A stretch of DNA of 64,000 nucleotides from an uncultured Salinimicrobium sp. (GTDB lineage: Bacteria; Bacteroidota; Bacteroidia; Flavobacteriales; Flavobacteriaceae). Where the stretch lies: assembly GCA_946887075.1 (NCBI GenBank), contig CAMPKA010000004.1, positions 1-64,000 on the forward strand, in the 5' to 3' direction. Below are positions 25,938 to 33,923 of this stretch, piece after piece; the stretch's first letter is position 1, and the number at the start of each line of letters is the position of its first letter. The translations under genes and the position numbers were made by a program. The notes below the pieces were generated by a model. It was not told where the DNA came from. It did not search any database and saw nothing but the letters and a program-made list of their open reading frames with translations.

Positions 25938-26517
25938 AATTCTTAATTTTAGATTGATTGATGTCATTCAATTTATTTTTCAGCTTTTCCAATAATTCCA
26001 GGCGCATCTGCAGGTTCGAGATCAGGGCTTCCACACTGCTTTGGCTAAAGCCGTTTAGAAGAATTTCCTGGTTTAACCTGTTGTATTCCTGATCGAGCTC
26101 CGCCAGTTGGGCCATAAAGGAATCTACTAATGCTTTGTTGTCCTCGCTTACCTCCAGTTGAGCTAGCTCCACATTGAGGTTTGCCAGATAGTAGTTCTCA
26201 ATTTTCCTGTAATCGGGAGAAACATCACTCAATCTGTAAACTTCGGTTGGCGCGTTTCTACTTTCCTGCTCATCTTCCTGTGATTCGACTACCTCCGTGG
26301 CGTCAAACGCTGAACCGCGGTTAAGCAAGAGGAATCCCACTCCGAATACCACAATCAGAACTGCAGCTATTTTTAACCACAGAAAATGCAGGGGCTTTTT
26401 CTCAACTGGGAATGCTTTTTCCAATCTAGCCTTGAATCTTTTCTGATGGTCATTGCTAAGCCGTTCCTGATCGGAAGATTCCGCATTCCTGGTCATTTCT
26501 CTAATATCCTGTGCCAT
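25918..26517 (-). CDS. Probable membrane anti-sigma factor
   Basis: 199 residues. A charged N-terminal cytoplasmic part (1-45) is followed by one membrane helix (about 48-66, 'WLKIAAVLIVVFGVGFLLL') and a periplasmic helical region (about 100-195) with long coiled-coil stretches. Topology and position directly after an ECF sigma gene (17-base overlap) argue for an anti-sigma factor, although no zinc-binding HxxxCxxC motif is present. The periplasmic coiled coil could be the sensory part. It overlaps the following repeat-protein gene by 20 bases, so all three genes form one operon. Confidence 0.75.
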   Translation of the reverse strand: MAQDIREMTRNAESSDQERLSNDHQKRFKARLEKAFPVEKKPLHFLWLKIAAVLIVVFGVGFLLLNRGSAFDATEVVESQEDEQESRNAPTEVYRLSDVSPDYRKIENYYLANLNVELAQLEVSEDNKALVDSFMAQLAELDQEYNRLNQEILLNGFSQSSVEALISNLQMRLELLEKLKNKLNDINQSKIKNYENREA

Positions 26518-27043
26518 ATCTCAGTTCTTTAAGTTCATCTTTCAGTTTCTTTTTTCCTCGGTGGACCAGGGTCCTGGAGGCTACTCCGGAAATCCCAAGA
26601 ATCTCGGATATTTCCTCGTGATCATATCCTTCAAAGAGATAGAGCATCAACGGATAGCGATATTTCTCCGGAAGGCCCTGAAGCTTTACCTTTATCTCAT
26701 CTAGGGAAATCCCGTCCTCGATCAGCCAGTCCTCTTCCTCCGCTGTTCCCAGGATCTGTTCATTTATTGCGAGAAATTCCATTTTTTTTGCTTTTAATTT
26801 ATCCAGACATCTATTGATCACAATCCGTTTCAACCAGGCGCCAAAGGTGACTTCTCCGGTAAACTGATGCAGCTTTTCAAATGCTTTGATAAAGGATTCC
26901 TGCATCGCATCTTCAGCTTCCATGCTGTCGCTGATGAACCTTTTTGCGACATGGAACATGCCCTCACAATACTTGTTGTACAATTCAAGTTGTGCTCTTC
27001 TGTCATTGCGTCTACAGGCTTCGATTAATTGGTGCTGTATCAA
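26501..27043 (-). CDS. ECF-type RNA polymerase sigma factor
   Basis: 180 residues. Region 2 is visible as 'DSMEAEDAMQESFIKAFEKL' and 'FGAWLKRIVINRCLDKLK'; region 4 has the helix-turn-helix 'YDHEEISEILGISGVASRT' with 'LVHRGKKKLKDEL'. No regions 1 or 3, as expected of the extracytoplasmic-function class. The start is TTG at 27043. It heads a three-gene operon with a membrane anti-sigma factor and an exported repeat protein, which it probably controls. I could not recognise a self-directed promoter in the 150 bases upstream. Confidence 0.93.
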   Translation of the reverse strand: MIQHQLIEACRRNDRRAQLELYNKYCEGMFHVAKRFISDSMEAEDAMQESFIKAFEKLHQFTGEVTFGAWLKRIVINRCLDKLKAKKMEFLAINEQILGTAEEEDWLIEDGISLDEIKVKLQGLPEKYRYPLMLYLFEGYDHEEISEILGISGVASRTLVHRGKKKLKDELKELRYGTGY

Positions 27044-27139
27044 AATAACTTTGGTTGGTTGGATTTCATTCTAAGGACGACATAAAATATCCCATGTTGC
27101 AACTTGAAGAAAGAATTTAAAAATTTAAGATTCTAGGAA

Positions 27140-27170
27140 AAGAAAAAGGGACATCTGAAAAATGTCCCCC
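27140..27170 (-). terminator. Rho-independent terminator of ohr
   Basis: On the minus strand a 7-bp stem GGGACAT / ATGTCCC with a 7-base loop is followed by TTTTTCTTTT. It lies just after the ohr stop codon. Confidence 0.7.
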
Positions 27171-27193
27171 TTATGATCAGCAAGCCGGTTGCA

Positions 27194-27625
27194 TCAATCC
27201 TCTTCATCCAGCAACAGGTTCAAGGTAACATCGATATTGTCCCTGGTAGCCCGGGAGTAGGGACAGATTTCATGCGCCTCATTAACCAGCTTCTCCCCTG
27301 TTTCCAGGTCCACTCCAGGAATATAAGCGTCGAGAACCACTGAAAGATCGAGTTCCCCCTCCTCCGATTTTAGAAGTTCAACATTTGCAGTCACAGAAAA
27401 ATCTCCAAGTTCGACTTTATGCTTTGCAGCAACCTCCTGAAGAGCCGTCCCGTAGCAGGCAGAATAGCCGGCTGCGAAAAGCTGTTCCGGATTCGTATGC
27501 CGTTCTCCTTTACCTCCCATGGATTTGGGCATACTGAGGTCGAGATCCAGAATGCCGTCATCGCTTCTTACATATCCTTCCCTACCGCCGGTCGTGGTCG
27601 CTATACCTTTATACAATGTCTTCAT
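27194..27625 (-). CDS. ohr: Organic hydroperoxide resistance protein (Ohr/OsmC family)
   Basis: 143 residues. The two redox cysteines lie in 'FAAGYSACYGTALQEVA' and 'AHEICPYSRATRDNIDV', and the N-terminal 'MKTLYKGIATTTGGREGYVR' is typical of Ohr rather than OsmC. It reduces organic and lipid hydroperoxides in the cytoplasm. It is divergent from meaB; the 70-base gap holds an inverted repeat (27649-27667) that could be an operator. A terminator follows. OhrR, the usual MarR-type repressor, is not encoded in the window. Confidence 0.94.
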   Translation of the reverse strand: MKTLYKGIATTTGGREGYVRSDDGILDLDLSMPKSMGGKGERHTNPEQLFAAGYSACYGTALQEVAAKHKVELGDFSVTANVELLKSEEGELDLSVVLDAYIPGVDLETGEKLVNEAHEICPYSRATRDNIDVTLNLLLDEED

Positions 27626-27648
27626 ACTTTTGTTTTTTGTTATTTTAG

Positions 27649-27667
27649 TAATTCAATATACGAATTA
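27649..27667. promoter_or_regulatory. Inverted repeat between ohr and meaB, possible operator
   Basis: TAATTC-N7-GAATTA, a perfect 6-base dyad in the divergent intergenic region. MarR-family regulators such as OhrR bind AT-rich dyads of this size near ohr genes, so this is a candidate operator; the sequence is not a known OhrR consensus. Confidence 0.35.
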
Positions 27668-27695
27668 GATCGCACCTCAGAAAAGTTAAAAAACC

Positions 27696-28769
27696 TTGAG
27701 CAAGAAATCCGGATTAAGCGACTATAAAGGAACTGCTCCCCTTTCGGGAGTAAACCCAACTATGGCAGAAAAAGTCAGGAAAAGCCGGAACAGAGAAATC
27801 GATGTGGATGGCTTGTTCAACAAGCTGATACTGGGGGATAAAACGGCCCTGGCCCAGGGCATTACTCTGGTTGAAAACATCCATCCTCTTCATCGTCAGC
27901 AAGCCTCGGAACTGATTGGAAAATGCCTCCCATTGGCCAATAACTCCATCAGGATTGGTATTACAGGGGTTCCGGGAGTGGGTAAAAGCACCTTTATCGA
28001 GGCCTTTGGTCGTTATCTCACATCCCATAACAAAAAGGTGGCAGTTCTCGCGGTGGATCCGACCAGTACCATTTCTGGCGGGAGTATTCTTGGAGATAAA
28101 ACCCGAATGGAATCTTTGGCAAACGACGAAAACGCCTTTATCCGTCCCTCCCCTTCTGGAGAATCTCTGGGAGGAGTGGCAAAAAAAACACGGGAAACCA
28201 TCATCCTTTGTGAAGCCGCCGGATTCGATACCCTCCTTATAGAAACCGTTGGGGTAGGACAAAGCGAAACGACGGTACACAGCATGACCGATTTTTTTCT
28301 GTTACTCAAGCTTGCAGGTGCCGGAGATGAGCTGCAGGGGATCAAGCGGGGAATTATGGAAATGGCTGACGCCATTGTAATAAACAAGGCAGACGGTGAA
28401 AATCTCAAGGCAGCGAAACAGGCCAGATCGGAATTCAAAAGGGCCCTTCACCTCTATCCCCCAAAGGAAAGCGGATGGGAACCGAAGGTATTGCTATGCA
28501 GCGCGGTAAACCACGAAGGAATCAAGGAAGTCTGGGATCTTATCGCACGTTTCGAAGCTCATGTAAAAAAGAACCGGGCTTTTGAGAAGAAAAGAATGAA
28601 TCAGAATAAGTATTGGCTGTTACAGACGATAGATGACCACCTAAAAAGCAGGTTCTACGAAAACCCTGAGGTCAAGGACGCCCTGGAAGAGCAAATGGCC
28701 GCCATTCAAAAAAACGAAACTACTCCGTTCGAGGCGGCACTTTGGCTTCTCGAAAAATTTGTTCATTAG
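27696..28769 (+). CDS. meaB: Methylmalonyl-CoA mutase-associated GTPase MeaB
   Basis: 357 residues. G-domain: Walker A 'GITGVPGVGKSTFIEAFG', 'VLAVDPTSTISGGSILGDKT', switch region 'LIETVGVGQSETTV' and 'AIVINKADGENLKAA'. MeaB protects and loads the cobalamin cofactor of methylmalonyl-CoA mutase. The start is TTG at 27696, because the N-terminal segment 'SGLSDYKGTAPLSGVNP' resembles MeaB homologues; an ATG at 27762 is the alternative. The matching MutA/MutB subunits are not in the window; the fused IcmF at 56031 carries its own G domain. It starts divergently from ohr. Confidence 0.93.
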   Translation: MSKKSGLSDYKGTAPLSGVNPTMAEKVRKSRNREIDVDGLFNKLILGDKTALAQGITLVENIHPLHRQQASELIGKCLPLANNSIRIGITGVPGVGKSTFIEAFGRYLTSHNKKVAVLAVDPTSTISGGSILGDKTRMESLANDENAFIRPSPSGESLGGVAKKTRETIILCEAAGFDTLLIETVGVGQSETTVHSMTDFFLLLKLAGAGDELQGIKRGIMEMADAIVINKADGENLKAAKQARSEFKRALHLYPPKESGWEPKVLLCSAVNHEGIKEVWDLIARFEAHVKKNRAFEKKRMNQNKYWLLQTIDDHLKSRFYENPEVKDALEEQMAAIQKNETTPFEAALWLLEKFVH

Positions 28770-28876
28770 CACCAGGAGGGGGTGTTCTCTGAGGAATTTA
28801 CTTACAATTTGTTAAAGGTTTATCTGTTTTGGAAAACAATACCTAATTTTAAAATGTTAACCAATATTTCTCAGTG

Positions 28877-29083
28877 ATGATCAAAATTCTTGGTGTTGTC
28901 ATGCTTATCGGGGGCGCGGTCGCTCTGGCCATGGGTGTCATGGGTATCTTTGGAAGCATCTCTGTCATGATAAGCCCCTGGGCCTTGGCCATTCTGGGCT
29001 TTATTTTTTTCATAGCTGGGATTTCCATGCTTAAATCCCGGAAAGACACCGACGAAGTTGCCGCCGAACAGCATAAGGAGTGA
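28877..29083 (+). CDS. Small two-helix membrane protein
   Basis: 68 residues with two hydrophobic helices (about 2-24 and 32-50), then a charged tail ending 'KDTDEVAAEQHKE'. I do not recognise a named family. Base composition and codon use look like the neighbours, the ORF is intact, and the 107-base gap upstream has no competing gene. ATG at 28877 preferred over the GTG one codon before. Function unknown. Confidence 0.6.
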   Translation: MIKILGVVMLIGGAVALAMGVMGIFGSISVMISPWALAILGFIFFIAGISMLKSRKDTDEVAAEQHKE

Positions 29084-29135
29084 CCACAGGACCATCGGGG
29101 AAGCGGCAAAAACATATTTCTGCCCTATTGCAGGT

Positions 29136-30092
29136 CTACAGCCCCTTTTGCATGAGCAGCCTTTCCCTATACCAGTTGACTTGAAACCTAAGTCCTTGTT
29201 CAAGTGATACGGTCGGCCTGTAACCCAGGATATCTTCCGCTTTGGAGATCACAGCAGCAGTCATCTCCTGGTCCCCTGGTCTTCTGGGAAACTCCTGCAA
29301 TGGAATCCTTACTCCCAGGATTTCCTCGACAATTTTTATGCCCTCAGCTGTAGAATATTCCTGCTGACTTCCAATGTTGATAATTTCTCCATTTAGGGAT
29401 TCATGTCTTTCTACAGCCCGAATGATTCCATCAACAACATCCCCTACATAGGTAAAGGACCGCAGATGTTCCAGGCTTCCCTGGAATATCGGGAATTTTT
29501 TCTGGCTGAAGGCGCAGGATATTAATCGGGCATAAAGTTTTTCGGGTCTTTCTCTCGGACCATATACCGAAAAAAGGCGGAGGGAAGAAGCGTTCAGGAG
29601 TCTTTCACGGCTCTTGGCCAGAACAAGTTGTTCCGCCGCAAGTTTAGAAACTCCATACCAGGAAGCGGGCTCTGCAGCTACGGTCTCAGGGTGAGTAGCT
29701 CTGAGTCCATAGACAGAGGAGGTGGAGATATTGATGAGGTGCCTGAGGCCTTTGTTCCTCTCAGCGAAGGACAAGAGATTTTGGGTTCCTGCCACATTGT
29801 TTTGGAAATAATCTTCAAACGTGGAGGTACCTGAAATTCCGGGCTGCGCTGCCAAGTGGATGATCAGGTCATATCCGCTGTCCAGCTGGTCGATTTCCTC
29901 AGAATTTTTAAGATCAGCCTGAATAATGGGAATACCCTGGTCCAGAAGTTCCTTTTCATTCAACCTCTTCATGGCCGGGTCGTAGTGCGGTGAGAAATTA
30001 TCCAGTCCTGTAACCCTGAAACCTTCCTTCTGCAGTCTTTCTGCAACATGGGATCCTATAAATCCAGCTGCCCCTGTAACAAGAATATTCAA
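29136..30092 (-). CDS. NAD-dependent sugar-nucleotide epimerase/dehydratase
   Basis: 318 residues, an extended short-chain dehydrogenase. N-terminal NAD-binding 'MNILVTGAAGFIGSHVAERL', 'DLIIHLAAQPGISGTSTFED', catalytic Ser/Tyr/Lys in 'ISTSSVYG' and 'ASWYGVSKLAAEQLV', and a substrate motif 'RLFSVYGPRERPEKLYARLI'. The latter resembles UDP-glucuronate or UDP-glucose 4-epimerases. It would supply an activated sugar for the glycosyltransferases that follow divergently at 30190-33125. It ends 53 bases from the small membrane protein gene. Precise substrate is uncertain. Confidence 0.88.
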   Translation of the reverse strand: MNILVTGAAGFIGSHVAERLQKEGFRVTGLDNFSPHYDPAMKRLNEKELLDQGIPIIQADLKNSEEIDQLDSGYDLIIHLAAQPGISGTSTFEDYFQNNVAGTQNLLSFAERNKGLRHLINISTSSVYGLRATHPETVAAEPASWYGVSKLAAEQLVLAKSRERLLNASSLRLFSVYGPRERPEKLYARLISCAFSQKKFPIFQGSLEHLRSFTYVGDVVDGIIRAVERHESLNGEIINIGSQQEYSTAEGIKIVEEILGVRIPLQEFPRRPGDQEMTAAVISKAEDILGYRPTVSLEQGLRFQVNWYRERLLMQKGL

Positions 30093-30189
30093 TTTTTCTG
30101 ATTTGAACGGCTAAGGTAGGAATGATTCTCCGAAAAGTCCCCCCGGAGGAAAAACCGAATATGATTAACTTTACGCCATATTAGCATTT

Positions 30190-30906
30190 ATGTCTTATGA
30201 ATTCACCATCATAGTTCCCCTGTATAACGAAGAGGAGAACCTTCTTCGAGTGGAACAAGAAATGAAAAATTATCTCAAAAATGCTCCCCGGTCAACCTGT
30301 GTGTTGTTCGTTGACGACGGATCTACCGATGCCAGCCTTCAACTTATCCGTACGGTTTGCTCAAGGAATCGAGGTTTCCGGTATCTCTCCTTTGCTAAGA
30401 ATTACGGATTAAGTGCGGCTCTAAAAGCAGGATTCGAGTTTGCAGAATCGCCACTTGTCGGATATATAGATGCCGATCTCCAGACGCTGCCTCAGGATTT
30501 CGATCTCCTTCTAAAACATATTGATAACTATGACCTGGTGACCGGAATACGGGTCGATCGCAGAGATTCCCCCGTCAAGAAACTTTCTTCAAAAGCAGCA
30601 GGAAAAATAAGGCGCCTGTTCACCGAAGATGGTATGGAGGACACAGGATGTCCGCTTAAGGTGATCAGGACTGAAACAGCCAGAAATATCCCCATGTTTA
30701 ATGGGATCCACAGGTTCCTTCCGGCTATGGTGCTATTACAGCAGGGAAGGGTGATGCAAATTCCGGTCAGACATTTTCCACGGAAAGCGGGGACGCCAAA
30801 ATTCCACCTGTACAACCGGATAGCAGGTCCACTGATGGCCTGTTTCGTATTTCTATGGATGAAGGCGCACTACATCAATTACCGGATAAAGGAAAGCAAT
30901 GGATAG
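30190..30906 (+). CDS. Glycosyltransferase family 2 (DPM1/ArnC-like)
   Basis: 238 residues, GT-A fold. 'FTIIVPLYNEEENLLRVEQE' at the N-terminus, 'LFVDDGSTDASLQLIR', the D-x-D region 'LVGYIDADLQTLPQDF' and a C-terminal 'VRHFPRKAGTPKFHLYNRI' are typical of polyprenyl-phosphate sugar transferases such as dolichol-phosphate mannose synthase and ArnC. Unlike ArnC, no C-terminal pair of membrane helices is seen beyond a single hydrophobic segment (about 215-230). It overlaps the next gene by 8 bases. It probably makes a lipid-linked sugar used by the GT39 transferase downstream. Confidence 0.9.
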   Translation: MSYEFTIIVPLYNEEENLLRVEQEMKNYLKNAPRSTCVLFVDDGSTDASLQLIRTVCSRNRGFRYLSFAKNYGLSAALKAGFEFAESPLVGYIDADLQTLPQDFDLLLKHIDNYDLVTGIRVDRRDSPVKKLSSKAAGKIRRLFTEDGMEDTGCPLKVIRTETARNIPMFNGIHRFLPAMVLLQQGRVMQIPVRHFPRKAGTPKFHLYNRIAGPLMACFVFLWMKAHYINYRIKESNG

Positions 30907-31522
30907 GTGGGAGATCTATGTCATAGGGTTTACCGCCCAGCTTCTCTTTACGGCTAGATTGATCAATCAGTGGCTGGTATCGGAGAAACACAGGAAAGTC
31001 CTGACCCCTAGGCTGTTCTGGAAGTTTTCCCTCCTGGGTTCCATTTTGTTGTTTATCTATGGTTATCTCCGCCACGACCTGGCCATTATGCTCGGTCAGG
31101 GTTTGACCTATTTCTTGTATATCAGGAATATGGACCTCCAGGGGGAATGGAAAAGGACGCCCATGCTGCTTCGGGTTCTAATTCTCCTTTTTCCGGGAAT
31201 CCTGGTCATCTACTACTTCAACAATAATGTGTATGATCTTGATAGGTTGTTCTCCCGAGAAGTGATGCCAGGATGGCTCTTACTTCTGGGTTCAGTAGCT
31301 CAGGTGATCTTCACACTGCGTTTTTTCTATCAATGGGCTTATTCAGAGAAAAGAAACCGCTCTCTCCTTCCCAAGGGATTTTGGACGCTGAGTTTGTCCG
31401 GGTCAGTTCTGATCCTGCTTTATGCCATCCTGAGAAAAGATCCTGTTCTCCTCATCGGGCATCTGGCCGGAAGCATCATCTATACAAGAAACCTTCTTCT
31501 GAACAATGAGAGCGATACCTAA
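30899..31522 (+). CDS. Duplicated LAB_N (lipid A biosynthesis N-terminal) membrane protein
   Basis: 207 residues, about six membrane helices in two homologous halves. The first half has 'FTARLINQWLVSEK' and the second 'FTLRFFYQWAYSEK', followed in both by a glycine- or leucine-rich helix and 'YIRNMDL' or 'YTRNLLL'. Each half matches the LAB_N domain found at the N-terminus of some lipid-A-disaccharide synthases and as short stand-alone membrane proteins beside GT2 and ArnT genes. It overlaps the upstream GT2 gene by 8 bases and the downstream GT39 gene by 17, so it is tightly coupled to both. It may help move a lipid-linked sugar across the membrane, which is inference. Confidence 0.85.
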   Translation: MDRWEIYVIGFTAQLLFTARLINQWLVSEKHRKVLTPRLFWKFSLLGSILLFIYGYLRHDLAIMLGQGLTYFLYIRNMDLQGEWKRTPMLLRVLILLFPGILVIYYFNNNVYDLDRLFSREVMPGWLLLLGSVAQVIFTLRFFYQWAYSEKRNRSLLPKGFWTLSLSGSVLILLYAILRKDPVLLIGHLAGSIIYTRNLLLNNESDT

Positions 31523-33125
31523 AAAGCACTTCCTTCTGATCCTGGTGCTGTGGGCGGTTTTGTTTCTTCCACACCTCGGGGAATTATATGTCAATATCAT
31601 GGAGGCAAGGAATTTCGTTACTGCACGGGAGATGCTGGAAAGGGACAACTGGCTTCTTACGACCCTCAATGGACAGCCCCGATACGAAAAACCTCCCCTC
31701 CCGACGTGGCTTACGGCATTTAGTGGATCTCTTTTTGGAATGCAAAGTCTTTTTGCCCTCCGACTGCCAGCCACCCTGGCGACCTTGTTGATGATCATTT
31801 ACTTCTGGCGTTTTCTAAACTTGCTCGGTCTCAAACCCAGGCAAGCCCTTTCGGCGGTATTGATCCTGATGACCTCGTTTTATGTGCTTTTTATGGGCCG
31901 CAATGGTCAGTGGGATATTTTTACCCATGGCTTTATGATGGCCGCCATCTTCTATTTCACCAGATTGGTGAAAGATAAAAGAGAAGGAACAACCGATGGC
32001 CCGCTGGCAGCAGTCTTTCTTGGGTTCTCGATCCTCAGCAAAGGTCCGGTTTCTTTCTACGCCCTCTTCCTGCCCTTGGTCCTCGCCTATGGGACCGTTT
32101 TCACCTATCCGGCAGTACGAAAGAAGGCTCGTGGTTTGCTTGTATGGCTTTTGATGGGTCTTGCCATTGGGTCCTCCTGGTTTCTTTACGTAAGATGGGC
32201 AGACCCTGAGGCTTTTATCGAAATCACTTCCAGAGAGGCCGGGAGGTGGACCAGTTATAACCTTCGCCCGTTTTACTACTACTGGAACTTCTTTATCCAA
32301 AGTGGGATTTGGGCGGTTCCGTCCTTTCTAGCGCTGCTCTACCCCCTTCTAAAAAAGCAAGTTAGCGAGCGAAAAACCTATAGATTTTCTCTGCTCTGGA
32401 CTTTATTTTCGGTTGCCCTGCTCACCTTGATTCCGGAGAAGAAGGTACGTTACCTGCTCCCGGTCCTTATCCCTATGGCCTTGAATACCTCCTTTTATAT
32501 CGAACTCCTGTTTCGGGAGTTCAGAAGAAGGCCTTTTCCTGAAAAGGCAGTGTTATATCTCAACCATGGTGGCATCGCGATAGTCGGCATTGGTTTTCCG
32601 CTGGGGGCTTTCCTGTATTTCAATCCGGTCTCAGTATGGTCATGGTTCATCCTGACATCAATGGTGCTTTTCCTTCTGGGTTGCGCAATGCTCTATTATT
32701 TATGGAAAACCGACTATCCGAAGGTTTTTTTTCTAACCATAGCCTTTATTTGTGCCCTCGTGGCCTTTGGATTCCCCCTTTCCCGCGAAATCCTGGGAAA
32801 TCCTCATTTTCGCAGTTTCAGCAATCTGCGGGAGCACATGGAGGACCTCCAAGTCCCGCTGTATGAATATGATGCTGGCGCACCGGAGATTATATGGGAC
32901 TATGGCACCCCGATTCCCAAACTCGAGAAAGAGAGGCTGGATCTACCGCAGGTAAAAAAATTCGGCCTCCTGGTCATGACCAAGGACAGTCTTTTCATTT
33001 CCAAAATGCAGCAGGATTATCGAATTCTTTCAAAAAAAAGGTTTGATCTTAACCCGGTTCCTCCCGGAGCTTCGGGTTATAAGGAAAGACTGGTCAGGAA
33101 TTATTACCTTCTCCAGAAACGCTGA
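31506..33125 (+). CDS. ArnT-like GT39 lipid-linked glycosyltransferase
   Basis: 539 residues with an ArnT/PMT-type membrane domain of about 11-12 helices. The first periplasmic loop has the acidic motif in 'NIMEARNFVTAREMLERDN' and the following 'GQPRYEKPPLPTWL', which match ArnT-type transferases. Such enzymes transfer a sugar from undecaprenyl phosphate to lipid A or another acceptor on the periplasmic side. A soluble C-terminal part (about 440-539) would be periplasmic. It overlaps the LAB_N gene upstream, and 32 bases of its 3' end overlap the convergent PAP2 gene. Sugar and acceptor are unknown. Confidence 0.88.
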   Translation: MRAIPKKHFLLILVLWAVLFLPHLGELYVNIMEARNFVTAREMLERDNWLLTTLNGQPRYEKPPLPTWLTAFSGSLFGMQSLFALRLPATLATLLMIIYFWRFLNLLGLKPRQALSAVLILMTSFYVLFMGRNGQWDIFTHGFMMAAIFYFTRLVKDKREGTTDGPLAAVFLGFSILSKGPVSFYALFLPLVLAYGTVFTYPAVRKKARGLLVWLLMGLAIGSSWFLYVRWADPEAFIEITSREAGRWTSYNLRPFYYYWNFFIQSGIWAVPSFLALLYPLLKKQVSERKTYRFSLLWTLFSVALLTLIPEKKVRYLLPVLIPMALNTSFYIELLFREFRRRPFPEKAVLYLNHGGIAIVGIGFPLGAFLYFNPVSVWSWFILTSMVLFLLGCAMLYYLWKTDYPKVFFLTIAFICALVAFGFPLSREILGNPHFRSFSNLREHMEDLQVPLYEYDAGAPEIIWDYGTPIPKLEKERLDLPQVKKFGLLVMTKDSLFISKMQQDYRILSKKRFDLNPVPPGASGYKERLVRNYYLLQKR

Positions 33126-33687
33126 AATAATTGAGGCGAGACAATAAGAGCCACAACAGGTAAATCAGGTAGCCTGCCGTGCCCCCAATGATCCAACCCA
33201 CAAGAATATCACCGGGATAATGCACCCCCAGATAGATCCTGCTATACGACACCAGAAGCATCCAGATAAAAAGAACCTGTCGGATACCGGTCCAATATGG
33301 CTTCAGCAGAAGACCAAGAAACAAAGCCACTCCAGCAGAACTCGCTGCGTGCGCGGAAAAGAATCCATACCTCCCACACCGTTCTGCCACGAATCTGGCT
33401 ATTCCCAATAGATCTTCTTCCCTACAGGGGCGGGGCCGCTCAAAGTAATTCTTAAAAACATTCGCAAATTGATCAGTAAACGTAATAAGACCTGCTACCA
33501 AGAAAAGAACCAGAGCAGTTCGTTTTATTCCCAGACTTCTATAAAGGAGTCCAACTAACAGGATATAAAAAGGGATCGAAGCCCACTTGTTGGTAATGAA
33601 ATTCCACAAGCTGTCCCACCGGGTGTTTCCCAGAGAATTCAGAAAAAGAAAAAGCTCTTTATCTGTCTGAAGCAGTCCTTCCATCAT
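33094..33687 (-). CDS. PAP2-family membrane phosphatase
   Basis: 197 residues with five to six membrane helices. Phosphatase motifs: K-x6-R-P as 'KNYFERPRPC', the P-S-G-H region as 'FFSAHAASS' (Ser-Ala-His in place of Ser-Gly-His), and S-R-x5-H-x3-D as 'SRIYLGVHYPGDI'. All catalytic residues are present. Members dephosphorylate undecaprenyl pyrophosphate, phosphatidate or lipid A. Its place beside a GT39 transferase would suit undecaprenyl phosphate recycling or lipid A dephosphorylation. It overlaps the GT39 gene at the 3' end and the small acidic gene at the 5' end by 4 bases. Confidence 0.88.
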   Translation of the reverse strand: MMEGLLQTDKELFLFLNSLGNTRWDSLWNFITNKWASIPFYILLVGLLYRSLGIKRTALVLFLVAGLITFTDQFANVFKNYFERPRPCREEDLLGIARFVAERCGRYGFFSAHAASSAGVALFLGLLLKPYWTGIRQVLFIWMLLVSYSRIYLGVHYPGDILVGWIIGGTAGYLIYLLWLLLSRLNYFSVSGEGNNS

Positions 33688-33911
33688 TCCTCGTATCGCG
33701 AGATTTCCCGGTCATAGAACGCAGTTGCTTCTGAAATCAGGATTCCGGCTTCTCGCGAAAGCTCCTTTTCATCTTCCGAGTCAAAATCTTCCAGCCATTC
33801 TACCTCATCATTTTGAAGATTCAGTATAAACCGCGGGAATTCCGTATGAATGATAAATATAGCATCGGGATAATCTGTATTATCGCCCAGCAGAAACTTT
33901 GGAAATTCCAT
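33684..33911 (-). CDS. Small acidic conserved protein
   Basis: 75 residues, acidic (many Glu and Asp in the middle 'LQNDEVEWLEDFDSEDEKEL'). The sequence 'FPKFLLGDNTDYPDAIFIIH' followed by 'TEFPRFILNL' looks like a small conserved flavobacterial protein, but I cannot name a family. It overlaps the PAP2 start by 4 bases and follows the MATE gene by 12, so it is cotranscribed with both. Function unknown. Confidence 0.7.
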   Translation of the reverse strand: MEFPKFLLGDNTDYPDAIFIIHTEFPRFILNLQNDEVEWLEDFDSEDEKELSREAGILISEATAFYDREISRYEE

Positions 33912-33923
33912 ATTAAATCAGAA

